23,042 nt of DNA from a virus. This document shows, piece by piece, positions 1-7,539 of this stretch; position 1 is the stretch's first letter; each line of letters starts with the position of its first letter. The stretch covers positions 1 through 23,042 of the IMG/VR virus record IMGVR_UViG_3300032050_000852; one strand, 5' to 3'. The position numbers and the translations under genes are program-made. A model generated the notes under the pieces. The model saw nothing but the letters and a program-made list of their open reading frames with translations, ran no database searches and was not told the origin of the DNA.

Positions 1-1255
1 TGCCAGCTCCACTAACTAATTCAATTGTTACTGCGCCTGTGCCAGTTGTAACCACAACGTTTGAAGCATCAAAATATGTTATGTTATTAACTAATCTCAA
101 ATAACTTTGAGCTTCAACGTAATCACCAGCGGATAAAAATATCTCACCAGTTGCAACTTGATTAGTCCAAAAGTAATTAGTCGATATATTAATATAGACA
201 GATGGGGGATAGTTGACAAAATTTTCAGCGGATATATTAAACCAACCTACTCCGCCATCGCCTGATTTTCTTATGCGTTTACCGCTTTGGTAATATAAAT
301 TAGCTTTAGTTACACTTGGGTCTGTATGTGTAAAACTAATTTTGTAGTAATCAGCCGCCGCTAAATTATAATAGCCACTATCATTAATTATAGCGTGACC
401 CACTGCTACTTGAGAACCAGCATCAAAGAATCCGTCGCCGCTAGTTTCATTAGGATAATTAACAGGTACCCATGCACTAGTAGCACTTCTAACACTATTA
501 GCATTTAAACCACAATAAAACTGTCTATTGTCTAATTGCGTTTGATCTAAAGCTATATTAATTAAGTTAGGATAAATGATATACTTCTTAAATTCGGCGC
601 TGTCTAAAAAAGAGCTAGTGAATGTGTAACCAGCCTTTGTTATAATCTTTTCGATATACTCTCTTAAATGCAAACACGGCAAAAAGTCAGACGTTCGCCA
701 CGACACGTCCGAGCCTCCATTGCTTCCTTTGTCAATGAATGGGTATAAAACTCCTTCGCCTGTGCCATAATTAGAACGTGTCGATATTTGATTAGCTCTA
801 GTGTAATCATGATCATAATCACTAAAATCTAAATCATCGTTGCTGTCAGGATTCCCAGTTATTAGTTTTTCGCCAATTGATAAAAAAACATTTCCAGTTT
901 CTCCAATTATAGAACATTCGTAACTTACACGCCCACTTGGATTGACTAATATTTTCATTAGTTGTAAGCTACCTTCAAAATTTAGAATTTCATTTACGAA
1001 GTATTTACAAGGCGTTTTTAAATTCTTATTAAAATACTGTGTCGAAATGTTTACCTCAAAAATATTTTCAAAGCATTTATTAATTTCGTTTGTAGCATCA
1101 ATTGAAATGGTTAAACTCCTAGATGCTTTACGAGCACTAGGGTCACGAACGTCCGCTATATTAAAATTAATTGATACTGGTATATTATCATTAAAGGGTT
1201 GAGTTTGTAAGCCTGTCCCATCTGCGTTGTATATTTCTAACCTAGTTGATACCAT
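1..1255 (-). CDS. Phage tail/baseplate-type structural protein, C-terminus off window
   Basis: An open frame starts with ATG at 1255 and continues without a stop to the left edge (about 418 codons visible). The start overlaps the stop of the preceding gene as TAATG, which fixes the start and implies translational coupling. The N-terminus reads MVSTRLEIYNADGTGLQTQP, and the visible part is rich in beta-prone, Asn/Ser/Thr-containing segments as in tail or baseplate proteins. I recognise no catalytic motif. Assignment as structural rests on position after terminase and tail-type genes and on general composition. It could equally be a receptor-binding or virion-decoration protein. Confidence 0.6.
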   Translation of the reverse strand, partial: MVSTRLEIYNADGTGLQTQPFNDNIPVSINFNIADVRDPSARKASRSLTISIDATNEINKCFENIFEVNISTQYFNKNLKTPCKYFVNEILNFEGSLQLMKILVNPSGRVSYECSIIGETGNVFLSIGEKLITGNPDSNDDLDFSDYDHDYTRANQISTRSNYGTGEGVLYPFIDKGSNGGSDVSWRTSDFLPCLHLREYIEKIITKAGYTFTSSFLDSAEFKKYIIYPNLINIALDQTQLDNRQFYCGLNANSVRSATSAWVPVNYPNETSGDGFFDAGSQVAVGHAIINDSGYYNLAAADYYKISFTHTDPSVTKANLYYQSGKRIRKSGDGGVGWFNISAENFVNYPPSVYINISTNYFWTNQVATGEIFLSAGDYVEAQSYLRLVNNITYFDASNVVVTTGTGAVTIELVSGAG

Positions 1256-2418
1256 TATAAACCTCTTTGTCTAGTTTCTTGAACATCATATTCACAAGTA
1301 ATTTTCATACTAATTAAAGGGTCTGTAAAGCCTTTATTCATCGACATACTTGAGTCGGTTAATGTAAATGATTTATAAACGTTATTACTGTCAATAATCC
1401 ATTTAACAGGGCTATCCCAAAGCTCTTCTAAAGCATCTAATTGTTCAGGCGTAATCCAATTAGTATTTAAAACAATTTGTTTTGTTGATTTTGTGCTAAC
1501 TGTTTTTACCTCTGCATCCCAAGTATTACTACTGTATGTGCCACTATTCAATCTATTAGGATTAAGTCTTACAGTATTATCTTTTTTGTTCAAAGTAATA
1601 GAACTTATCATTTCAAAATTAAACCTTTGAATGTTTCCATTTCGTTTCAAGTATTGCACCGTGTACTTATCGTACTTTGTATGCAAATCAGTAAATGTAT
1701 AAGTGCTTGAGTAGTATACTGTAGTTGAGTTTAAAATAGCTACCTCAACATACCACCCATCTAAAGGAGTGTAACCATTAGATACTAATGTCTTATATCC
1801 AATATTAGCATAGTAAATAAAATTATTAGTAGTTGGAATAGATAGTGTAATTGTACCTTGCAATACTGCTAATTGGTTATAAACCCTTAGTCTTATTGAC
1901 GTACAATTGTTTCTGAAAAAATGAATCCAAATATCATTCTTAACGTCTGCTAATATTTCAGGATCGTTGTATTCTAAATTAACCGAGCTTAGTAGCTTAA
2001 CATTCGTAGATGCTGAAACGTAGTTAAGATAATTATAAGTTCTAAAATCATCATCATTCAAACAAGCGTCAAACGCTATGTAACTAACATTACTGGTTGT
2101 TTGAACTGCCCCGCTGTAATACTCTTTAACAGTTACCACAACACTACAACTCTTTCCATTTGCATATAAACAAGTAACGCTTGTCGGGTTAAAGTAATCT
2201 CTAGTTATATAATTTTGTACAATTTCACGAGGGTCGTAAACTAAGTATCCGTCAGGGCGTGGCAATATATCATTTGAAAAAATAGTACCACCGTTTACTT
2301 GAACCTCAACAATATACTTGAAATCAGTAACAGCAACTTGATTAGAGCTATAAACTATTGTTTGGTCGTTATATGCAGGTGTATATGCTTGAGGTGATGA
2401 ATAATAAGTTAATGCCAT
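1255..2418 (-). CDS. Putative phage tail/structural protein, 387 aa
   Basis: A 387-residue acidic, Tyr/Asn/Thr-rich protein with alternating hydrophobic and polar residues, suggesting mostly beta structure. There is no signal peptide, membrane segment or obvious enzymatic motif. It ends in a TAATG overlap with the next structural gene and begins one base after the end of the tail-completion-type gene, so it belongs to the same late transcript. Position and composition suggest a distal-tail, baseplate or tail-surface component. The exact role is not recognisable from sequence alone. Confidence 0.6.
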   Translation of the reverse strand: MALTYYSSPQAYTPAYNDQTIVYSSNQVAVTDFKYIVEVQVNGGTIFSNDILPRPDGYLVYDPREIVQNYITRDYFNPTSVTCLYANGKSCSVVVTVKEYYSGAVQTTSNVSYIAFDACLNDDDFRTYNYLNYVSASTNVKLLSSVNLEYNDPEILADVKNDIWIHFFRNNCTSIRLRVYNQLAVLQGTITLSIPTTNNFIYYANIGYKTLVSNGYTPLDGWYVEVAILNSTTVYYSSTYTFTDLHTKYDKYTVQYLKRNGNIQRFNFEMISSITLNKKDNTVRLNPNRLNSGTYSSNTWDAEVKTVSTKSTKQIVLNTNWITPEQLDALEELWDSPVKWIIDSNNVYKSFTLTDSSMSMNKGFTDPLISMKITCEYDVQETRQRGL

Positions 2419-2419
2419 T

Positions 2420-2992
2420 CTATTTACTAATATTAATTATTAATTCTGATTTTAAAATTTCAGATAATTTTTCTTCTAATTCCTTTAACCTACCGTCGTT
2501 AATTACTTCATCAAAAAAATGAGTAGGCTCTAAACTCTTTTTCTTTAAAGACCTAGCAACTAAATAACCTGCTGCTTTCTTTGCCCTATCAAACGGCATC
2601 TTCTTTAAAGTTTTTAAGTTTTTACGCTCTGATAGTTTTTGTTTTTGTTTTCTTTTTTCTAAATCACTAATTCTTATTTTTTCAGCTAGTCCCCTTGTTG
2701 CACTCCATTCAGCTATCTTAGCTTGACCTTCCTCACTTACATTACTAGCCTTTCTGCCATCATTAACAACTGCCCAATAGTCATTCATTGTTAATTTTGA
2801 CTTAATCATTCCTTTGTCAAAAATAGCTGGAGGGGCTTTTACACTAGCTTCTAATCTACTTTCTTTGCCTTTAAACTTACTTCCAGATGGGGCACGTTCA
2901 TCTAATTTTAATCTAATATTTGCCCTAGTGTCAACTAGCAATTTAGTATTAAATTCATTTAAAAGCTCTTTTATTTTTTCATTTAGACCCAT
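2420..2992 (-). CDS. Basic helical protein, possible HK97-gp10-like tail completion protein
   Basis: A 190-residue Lys/Glu-rich protein. The N-terminal half contains a segment around ANIRLKLDERAPSG and a later YWAVVNDGRKAS stretch. This arrangement, an N-terminal helix, a short beta region, a 'Y-x-x-x-VNxGR' motif and a basic linker, is reminiscent of head-tail joining proteins of the HK97 gp10 type. The central KRKQKQKLSERKNLKTLKK segment is very basic and probably helical. It overlaps the preceding small frame by 14 nt. The family call is tentative and based on pattern and position; the protein being a real late gene is well supported by spacing. Confidence 0.55.
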   Translation of the reverse strand: MGLNEKIKELLNEFNTKLLVDTRANIRLKLDERAPSGSKFKGKESRLEASVKAPPAIFDKGMIKSKLTMNDYWAVVNDGRKASNVSEEGQAKIAEWSATRGLAEKIRISDLEKRKQKQKLSERKNLKTLKKMPFDRAKKAAGYLVARSLKKKSLEPTHFFDEVINDGRLKELEEKLSEILKSELIINISK

Positions 2993-3215
2993 TTAATGCT
3001 ATTTCAAATTTTCCTTTATCCTTTAAGAAAGCTAACTTATTATAAAATCTAATTATACTCCAATTGTATATTTCATCTTCGGTTATTCCGCTATCTGCAA
3101 CGCAAAGGCTTACAGAATATTCCCACCCCCAGTTTTCAAGAAAGTCTGAAACTCTTTGTCTTCCGTCATAGTCTTCATGTGCGCTTGTATTAGTTCGTTT
3201 TGTTTCTGTAAACAA
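2979..3215 (-). CDS. Small frame overlapping the chaperone gene in -1 frame, likely frameshift extension
   Basis: This frame shares 106 nt with the 3' end of the upstream 210-aa gene in the -1 frame and continues for about 43 codons past that gene's stop (positions 3109 to 2979). The unique part, ending KDKGKFEIALNGSK, has no internal Met, GTG or TTG start near its beginning, so it needs either the ATG at 3215 or a -1 ribosomal frameshift from the upstream gene. The second option matches the tail-assembly chaperone arrangement known from lambda gpG/gpGT. I saw no textbook slippery heptamer; runs in the overlap are GAAAAC and TGGGGGTGGG. The coordinates give the open frame, not a proven start. 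Confidence 0.45.
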   Translation of the reverse strand: MFTETKRTNTSAHEDYDGRQRVSDFLENWGWEYSVSLCVADSGITEDEIYNWSIIRFYNKLAFLKDKGKFEIALNGSK

Positions 3216-3742
3216 TCCGCTATAATTTTTGCGTAACGTTTGAATGATTTTGAATAAAAAAAAACAGCCCCAAACGAATCTTTTAATTTACTTTTCTTGA
3301 ACAACTCAACATTCTTTTGATGATTTTCCTGCTTGTACTTCCAACCAAATAGGGTTAATTCTTTGTGAGATAACGCCATTAATTCAGGCAGACATTTAAT
3401 GTAATCTCCTTTGTTAGCTTTGAGAATGTTACTAACATCTATTTGCTGAGCCGTTGTGTAGTCACTAATCTCTTTAATGTATTTGAATTTCTTAAATCCA
3501 ATCCAAAAAGAATCACGGCATTGAATTTCTTTTAAAGGCTCTATTAAAAAAATTGAGTCCAATAATATTTCGTATTTTTCTTTAGAGCTTAAAGATTGAA
3601 TCACGCCTAATTTTTCGCCCGATAAAATAGAAAGTCTTTTATCGCTTTTATTTTCTTTTGATAATGCCGAATTAGTTTTCAATGCCTCAAGTTCTTGAAA
3701 TTGAGACACGGTTAAATCTTCGTAACGCTTAGGTACTTTCAT
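3110..3742 (-). CDS. Putative tail assembly chaperone (gpG-like), 210 aa
   Basis: A 210-residue, mostly alpha-helical soluble protein starting MKVPKRYEDLTVSQFQELEA. This opening (a short 'P-x-x-Y-x-x-LTV-x-Q' start followed by helices) resembles tail-chaperone-like proteins of Bacteroidetes phages. It lies 33 nt downstream of the large terminase gene. Its 3' end overlaps a second frame in -1 register, which is the hallmark of tail chaperone pairs that make a long form by frameshifting. I see no enzymatic motif. The chaperone call is inference from architecture; a portal or head gene would be the usual neighbour of terminase, so the order is unusual. Confidence 0.5.
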   Translation of the reverse strand: MKVPKRYEDLTVSQFQELEALKTNSALSKENKSDKRLSILSGEKLGVIQSLSSKEKYEILLDSIFLIEPLKEIQCRDSFWIGFKKFKYIKEISDYTTAQQIDVSNILKANKGDYIKCLPELMALSHKELTLFGWKYKQENHQKNVELFKKSKLKDSFGAVFFYSKSFKRYAKIIADCLQKQNELIQAHMKTMTEDKEFQTFLKTGGGNIL

Positions 3743-3775
3743 ACCTATATATACAATTAAATTTAATTTTTACAA

Positions 3776-4954
3776 CTAATGTACAATGAATGTTGATTTT
3801 TTAAGGCGGTTTAAAGCTACGTAACGAACACCATCAATAGCGTGGTCGTTTCCTGCTTCGGGAACATTTGTTTGTTTACCGTCTTTATCAGTAGCCCATC
3901 GATAAGTCCTTAACTCGGTTTTAAGATTAGTAGAACGTTTAGTTACATTGATAGGATGCCTTAGTAAAGTGTCTAATCCATTCTTAATACTATCGCTACC
4001 TTTTTTAGCCCCCTCAATTCGATAGCCAGCCCTTCTAATGTCTTCAATACTTTTAGGCTCTGCACTATCCGCTACTATCATTTGATGTTTTTGTATGCCT
4101 AACTTTTCAAACTCTAGGATTATATCGCTATTGGTTAGCTTAGTCTTATAAAGTAATTCGTCTAAATACAACTCACTATTATATCTGTAAACGGCTGTTA
4201 ATGTGGTTGGGTCATTCGTAAAGCCAAAGTCCATACCATAGGCTATAAACTCAGCTTCTTTTGGTATCTCATCAACTTCATTCCAATTTTCAAATATAAC
4301 ACCGATTAAATTACCTATGTTTCCTAAACCGTAAACCTGCCATAAGTTAGCCCAATACTTATTTTTAACTGTACCGTCTAAATTATACCCTTGATTGTAA
4401 TAGTTTAAAATCTCATCTCTTTCCCCCTCTTTTAGTTGTTCATTGTCTTTAAATGTCAATTGTACAAAGTCGCAGTCGGGGCGTGGTAGTATATCGGTAT
4501 CGACATAAAATTCAGCATCGGGGTTGTAATCTAAATAAATCTTATCAGACCTCGAAGCCATTTGCCTAAACGTTTCCTGATTAACTTTGTTAACCTCATT
4601 GAAGTAAACAACATGAGAGCGTAAACCTTTACCAACATCTTCTTTATCTAATCCTAAAAACTTTATCGTTGAGCCGTTTGGATATTTGTATAAAGTTCCT
4701 GCTAGAAAATTATCCTGATTAAATATACCAGCTTCACTCATAATGGTTACAAAATCCTTTATAACGGTTTCGCGCATCTTTGTGAGCTCGGCACTTACTA
4801 CATAGATATTCCTATTAGCCTTACTACTAGCATGGTTAATAAGAATAGTTAATATACTGAATGTTTTAGACGACCCCTGTCCACCCCTAACTGCAATATA
4901 CTTTTTTGTTAGGGCGCAAATTTTACGAAGGGCGGTTGTTTGTTTTAGTGGCAT
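3776..4954 (-). CDS. terL: Phage terminase large subunit (packaging ATPase/nuclease)
   Basis: The 392-residue protein is the DNA-packaging motor. The N-terminal ATPase domain shows a Walker A motif GGQGSSKT at residues 24-31 and a probable Walker B/coupling region near VVYFNEVNK. The C-terminal RNase H-like nuclease domain shows MDFGFTNDPTT, VADSAEPKS and GNDHAIDGVRY, which supply the acidic metal-binding residues. Length fits the shorter PBSX/terminase-3 type. The start codon overlaps the stop of terS as TAATG. It would bind the procapsid portal and cut concatemeric DNA. All core motifs appear intact. Confidence 0.95.
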   Translation of the reverse strand: MPLKQTTALRKICALTKKYIAVRGGQGSSKTFSILTILINHASSKANRNIYVVSAELTKMRETVIKDFVTIMSEAGIFNQDNFLAGTLYKYPNGSTIKFLGLDKEDVGKGLRSHVVYFNEVNKVNQETFRQMASRSDKIYLDYNPDAEFYVDTDILPRPDCDFVQLTFKDNEQLKEGERDEILNYYNQGYNLDGTVKNKYWANLWQVYGLGNIGNLIGVIFENWNEVDEIPKEAEFIAYGMDFGFTNDPTTLTAVYRYNSELYLDELLYKTKLTNSDIILEFEKLGIQKHQMIVADSAEPKSIEDIRRAGYRIEGAKKGSDSIKNGLDTLLRHPINVTKRSTNLKTELRTYRWATDKDGKQTNVPEAGNDHAIDGVRYVALNRLKKSTFIVH

Positions 4955-5370
4955 TAATCCATTGGTTTATCTATCGGGTCAATATTTAGGATAGATATGT
5001 TAGTTTGTTCGGTTTGCAGTCTATCAGTCCACCCTAATTTATTCTTAGCGTAAAATATTCCTTTACCTTCATTTGCAACAATATCAGCCGCCAAAGATTG
5101 GAAAAGTTCGTCAATCTTTTTTATAGTGTCCCGTTTAAGCTCACATTCGCCTTTACGCCACTCGTAATAAGTATTCCTACCTATTGTATCCAATTTCAAC
5201 AAAGGAAGCCATATATTAAGAAAATAGGCTATTGTAGGTATATGCCTATCTTCAATCTTAACTATCTTACCCGAGCCTGTAGCTACTTCTTTAGTGTGCG
5301 ATAAACATTCTTTAATGTACGCATCCGCATACTCAGGCAATGCTTTTATAAATTCTATTGACTTAGCCAT
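4954..5370 (-). CDS. terS: Phage terminase small subunit (DNA recognition)
   Basis: A 138-residue protein just upstream of terL. I place the start at the ATG at 5370 (MAKSIEFIKALPEY), which overlaps the lipoprotein stop as TAATG; an in-frame ATG at 5388 is possible but would overlap more. The middle reads TIGRNTYYEWRKGECELKRD, a helix-turn-helix-like stretch, and the C-terminus reads GIFYAKNKLGWTDRLQ, typical of small terminases with an HTH followed by helical oligomerisation and a terL-binding tail. It likely recognises the packaging site and recruits TerL. Confidence 0.75.
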   Translation of the reverse strand: MAKSIEFIKALPEYADAYIKECLSHTKEVATGSGKIVKIEDRHIPTIAYFLNIWLPLLKLDTIGRNTYYEWRKGECELKRDTIKKIDELFQSLAADIVANEGKGIFYAKNKLGWTDRLQTEQTNISILNIDPIDKPMD

Positions 5371-5609
5371 TATTGACATTCGCTGCAATTGTTTTTAATT
5401 TCAACACTTAAATTTAAGCCATTAGCTATACCTTGATCATAAGTTTCTTGATATTCCTTTTCAGTTTTGCAACATTTAAAAAATGCTTTCCCATAATTCA
5501 TTTGATAAAAACACCAAACTTTTGTTTGAGTTGTTACTGTACTGCTTGGAGCTGTTGGTTTCTTTTTGCAGCTTAATAAGACAAGGCTAATTAATATTAG
5601 TTTTTTCAT
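5370..5609 (-). CDS. Small predicted lipoprotein encoded in the late operon
   Basis: The 79-residue product begins MKKLILISLVLLSCKKK. This is a short basic N-region, a hydrophobic core and a lipobox LLSC with the lipidated Cys at residue 14, so it should be a membrane-anchored lipoprotein. The mature part carries five further cysteines, at FYQ..., KCC and SECQ, suggesting disulfides in the periplasm. It sits between small cysteine proteins and terS, joined on both sides by TAATG overlaps. Phage lipoproteins of this size are often superinfection-exclusion factors, but the sequence shows only the export signal. A lysis-related role is also possible. Confidence 0.7.
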   Translation of the reverse strand: MKKLILISLVLLSCKKKPTAPSSTVTTQTKVWCFYQMNYGKAFFKCCKTEKEYQETYDQGIANGLNLSVEIKNNCSECQ

Positions 5610-5752
5610 TACTTTAAATCTTTAGATTTTAATAATTCCTTACAGTTAGGACATTTAATATTTTGTTTGTCAATTTTTGAAACTTCAATACTTTGTGTAT
5701 CTTCAAATTGAACTAATTTTTCGCACGTAATATGCTTTAATAAAATCTTCAT
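5609..5752 (-). CDS. 47-aa protein with CxxC zinc-ribbon-like motif
   Basis: A 47-codon frame begins with ATG at 5752 and ends with TAA at 5609, joined to both neighbours by TAATG overlaps, so it is very probably translated. The protein, starting MKILLKHITCEK, has a His-x-x-Cys at residues 7-10 and KCPNC at residues 34-38, which could make a single small zinc-binding knuckle. Function is unknown. It may belong to the group of Com-like or zinc-ribbon proteins often found next to phage packaging genes, but I cannot confirm that. Confidence 0.6.
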   Translation of the reverse strand: MKILLKHITCEKLVQFEDTQSIEVSKIDKQNIKCPNCKELLKSKDLK

Positions 5753-5991
5753 TACTTTTTCTTTTTGATTGGTTCTACAACTTCATTTGAGTTAATATAA
5801 GCTAAGATAATTTTGAAAGTATCTTTAAACTTATTCTCGCAAGTTGAGCAACCTACTAATATTTCAGCTGTACTGTCTATTTTAGAATATGCTTCAAGTA
5901 CATCTTTAACTACTTGTTGGCTTTCGTCGGGGCGGATAACATCCCTTGCAACCAATTCAATAAATCCTTTGTGTTTTAATAGTGTTTCCAT
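5752..5991 (-). CDS. Small conserved-looking phage protein with CSTC motif, unknown function
   Basis: The 79-residue protein has an N-terminal acidic helical part (ARDVIRPDESQQVVKDVLEA), then GCSTCENKFKDTFKIILAYI and a basic KKKK tail. The CxxC followed by an amphipathic helix may bind a metal or be structural. It is linked by a TAATG overlap to the next gene and lies one base after the sigma/HTH-like gene's end. I do not recognise the family. Its place between a regulator and the terminase genes suggests an accessory packaging or late-regulation role, which is inference only. Confidence 0.6.
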   Translation of the reverse strand: METLLKHKGFIELVARDVIRPDESQQVVKDVLEAYSKIDSTAEILVGCSTCENKFKDTFKIILAYINSNEVVEPIKKKK

Positions 5992-5992
5992 A

Positions 5993-6499
5993 TTACTTTA
6001 ATTTTTCTCTTAATTCTTTTTTAAATTTTACGTTTTCGTATATTAACTTTCTTTCATTAACACCTAGCTCACTAGCTATTTGCCTTGTGCTAGTAACAAC
6101 TGACTTAAAAAGAACCTCAGCTTTAAACTTATCGACTTTTGCAAACTTAACAGCCTTTTTAAACTTTATATCTATGTCGTGGTTATAACCTTCGCAATCA
6201 ATAGGCATATCTTTTAAATCTACAAAATTATTTTTTTCAGCTAATACATTCTTAGTATTAATTAGTGTGTTAGCTTTAAGTCTATGCGAGTTAATGGTTT
6301 TAATCGTTAACACACAGTAGCCGATAAACATTGCATCTTCGTACTTTTTCAACAAAAAATCTTCATCCTTTTCACACAAATAAAGCATAAACTCTTGAAA
6401 CATATCATGCTGAATTTCTCTATAATTGCACAATTTAGCCGTCAAATTTCTAAGCATCTTAGAATTACTGGCTAATATAAGCAACCTTTCTTTATTCAT
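5993..6499 (-). CDS. Putative late-gene regulator with sigma-like and HTH regions
   Basis: This 168-residue protein is the first gene of the leftward late operon. Residues about 29-75 (EIQHDMFQEFMLYLCEKDED, then a FIGYCVLTIKTIN stretch) resemble sigma-70 region 2, which has a D-x-x-QE-x-x-L helix. The C-terminus has TSTRQIASELGVNERKL, a good helix-turn-helix of the region 4 type. Such short sigma-like proteins often switch on packaging and structural genes. A promoter TATATTTG on the minus strand at 6508-6515 lies only about 9 nt before the ATG. The alternative is an ArpU/RinA-like activator. I am confident about the HTH, less about true sigma activity. Confidence 0.55.
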   Translation of the reverse strand: MNKERLLILASNSKMLRNLTAKLCNYREIQHDMFQEFMLYLCEKDEDFLLKKYEDAMFIGYCVLTIKTINSHRLKANTLINTKNVLAEKNNFVDLKDMPIDCEGYNHDIDIKFKKAVKFAKVDKFKAEVLFKSVVTSTRQIASELGVNERKLIYENVKFKKELREKLK

Positions 6500-6507
6500 T
6501 TATTTTA

Positions 6508-6515
6508 CAAATATA
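6508..6515 (-). promoter_or_regulatory. Leftward promoter -7 element TATATTTG for the late operon
   Basis: On the minus strand the sequence TATATTTG matches the Bacteroidetes TAnnTTTG consensus. It ends 9 nt before the ATG at 6499, so the transcript would have almost no leader. I found no clear -33 TTTG at ideal spacing. Confidence 0.5.
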
Positions 6516-6597
6516 AACAAATAATCTATTAACTCTAAAATAATTCATTTGATAATCAACACTTTACATATTTATTACATAATTATTACACTTTTTT

Positions 6598-6628
6598 TAC
6601 ATTTGCATTGAAATTATACTTACATTTG
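6598..6628 (+). promoter_or_regulatory. Tandem TACATTTG promoter elements for the rightward early operon
   Basis: TACATTTG occurs at 6598-6605 and again at 6621-6628, both matching TAnnTTTG. The second is about 40 nt before the first rightward gene. The two copies may be tandem promoters, or the upstream copy may supply a TTTG that acts as a -33 element with short (15 nt) spacing. The flanking 6500-6597 region is very AT-rich and would also hold operator sites, none of which I can define. Confidence 0.5.
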
Positions 6629-6669
6629 TATCAGATAATTAATTAATAACAATTTAAAACCTCTGACAA

Positions 6670-6897
6670 ATGAAAAATTTATTACAAATCGCAAACGAAA
6701 AAAAATCAAAATTACAATCTTTAAATTCAGTAAAATTAACAGCTTGTCAAAATGATGGCGTAACTGTTTTATCTGAGGTAGGTGTGATAGTTCCAGTAAA
6801 TGAAATGCAAAAATTTGAAAACGGATATGCTTACGTTAGTGGTTCATTCGCTGCTCAAGTTTCTTTGCGTGAGGCTTTCCGTTTAAATAAAATATAA
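6670..6897 (+). CDS. First early gene, 75-aa protein of unknown function
   Basis: A 75-residue protein starting MKNLLQIANEKKSKLQSLNS. The N-terminus is a basic amphipathic helix; the remainder alternates short beta-like segments. There is no recognisable motif. It is the only gene between the promoter at 6621 and the terminator at 6931-6964, so it would be made from a short transcript even when downstream genes are shut off. That position suits an immediate-early regulator or antiterminator, but that is inference from location only. Confidence 0.6.
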   Translation: MKNLLQIANEKKSKLQSLNSVKLTACQNDGVTVLSEVGVIVPVNEMQKFENGYAYVSGSFAAQVSLREAFRLNKI

Positions 6898-6912
6898 AAC
6901 CTTGCTCGGCCA

Positions 6913-6964
6913 GAGGTGTAAGCCTCGACAAAGCCCTCACCCGATATACGGCGGTGGGGGTTTT
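6913..6964 (+). terminator. GC-rich hairpin terminator after the first early gene
   Basis: A small hairpin GAGG/CCTC (6913-6926) is followed by a strong stem CCCTCACC (6934-6941) with GGTGGGGG (6953-6960), then TTTT. The stem has one G-T wobble. It lies between the first early gene and the Cro-like gene, so it should limit expression of the rest of the operon. Its GC content stands out against the AT-rich surroundings. Confidence 0.7.
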
Positions 6965-6982
6965 GAGGTAAAAACTATTAAC

Positions 6983-7159
6983 ATGAAAATACCACAAAAA
7001 ATAATGAAAAAAAAAGAGAGGGGCGATATTATGGCTATTGTTAAATTTAGCAAACTATCACGCCCAACGGTTACTAAGGCTATGAATTCGGGTACTGGCA
7101 GTCGAAAAACAGTAACGGCTATATTAGCTTATTATGAATCTTTAAAACTAGCGAAGTAA
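6983..7159 (+). CDS. Small Cro/XRE-like DNA-binding protein, 58 aa
   Basis: I start it at ATG 6983 (MKIPQKIMKKKERGD) rather than at an in-frame ATG at 6902, because the upstream part would be encoded by the terminator hairpin. The segment IVKFSKLSRPTVTKAMNSG reads as a helix-turn-helix of the kind that binds operators. The protein is clearly related to the 67-aa protein at 19616 inside the cassette array: both begin MK(I/L)P, then have I-x-x-KKE-x-GD-x-x-AI and end near TV-x-AI-x-x-(Y/F)Y. It overlaps the next gene as TAATG. Probable role is early transcription control. Confidence 0.65.
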   Translation: MKIPQKIMKKKERGDIMAIVKFSKLSRPTVTKAMNSGTGSRKTVTAILAYYESLKLAK

Positions 7160-7329
7160 TGGCAAAATTAAAGCAAAATAAATTAAATGATATTAGTATA
7201 GATATTATTACAACTCAATCAACAAAAGTTCCAGAAACGTATATCACTATCCATCAAGACGGTAAAACGATATTCTTAGAACATAGCAAAATAGTAGATT
7301 TTTTAAAAACAGTTAATAATTTTAGGTAA
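7159..7329 (+). CDS. 56-aa protein of unknown function
   Basis: A frame from ATG 7159 to TAA 7329 encodes 56 residues beginning MAKLKQNKLNDISIDIITTQ. It overlaps both neighbours as TAATG, which strongly supports translation. The predicted fold is a mix of beta strands (the YITIHQDGKTIFLE region) with a C-terminal helix. No motif is recognised. Confidence 0.6.
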   Translation: MAKLKQNKLNDISIDIITTQSTKVPETYITIHQDGKTIFLEHSKIVDFLKTVNNFR

Positions 7330-7538
7330 TGAAAAACGGAAACCAATCAATCAATCCTATTAATACAAATACGCTTATTAGTCAGATGGGATTAACAAAA
7401 AGAGAATATTTTGCGGCTATGGCTATGCAAGGATTATTATCTAATACCGATGTGGACACTAGAAAAACAGACGGATTAACAAGATCTTGCGTAATATTAG
7501 CGGATGCATTACTAAGTCAATTAGAAAGTCTTAAATAA
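7329..7538 (+). CDS. 69-aa phage accessory protein, unknown function
   Basis: The protein contains GLTKREYFAAMAMQGLLSN followed later by ADALLSQLESL. This 'REYFAAxAMQGLL ... ADALL' pattern is familiar from small helical proteins found in many phage early regions, whose function is not established. The start overlaps the previous stop as TAATG. There are no cysteines or membrane segments. Confidence 0.65.
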   Translation: MKNGNQSINPINTNTLISQMGLTKREYFAAMAMQGLLSNTDVDTRKTDGLTRSCVILADALLSQLESLK

Positions 7539-7539
7539 C

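Noticed and set aside
942-1202. 86-codon plus-strand open frame
   Set aside because: It lies fully antisense to the structural gene at 1-1255, which has TAATG coupling and phage-like protein sequence.
6902-6982. N-terminal extension of the Cro-like protein at 6983
   Set aside because: These codons are made of the terminator hairpin; the related cassette protein also begins at the MK(I/L)P start.
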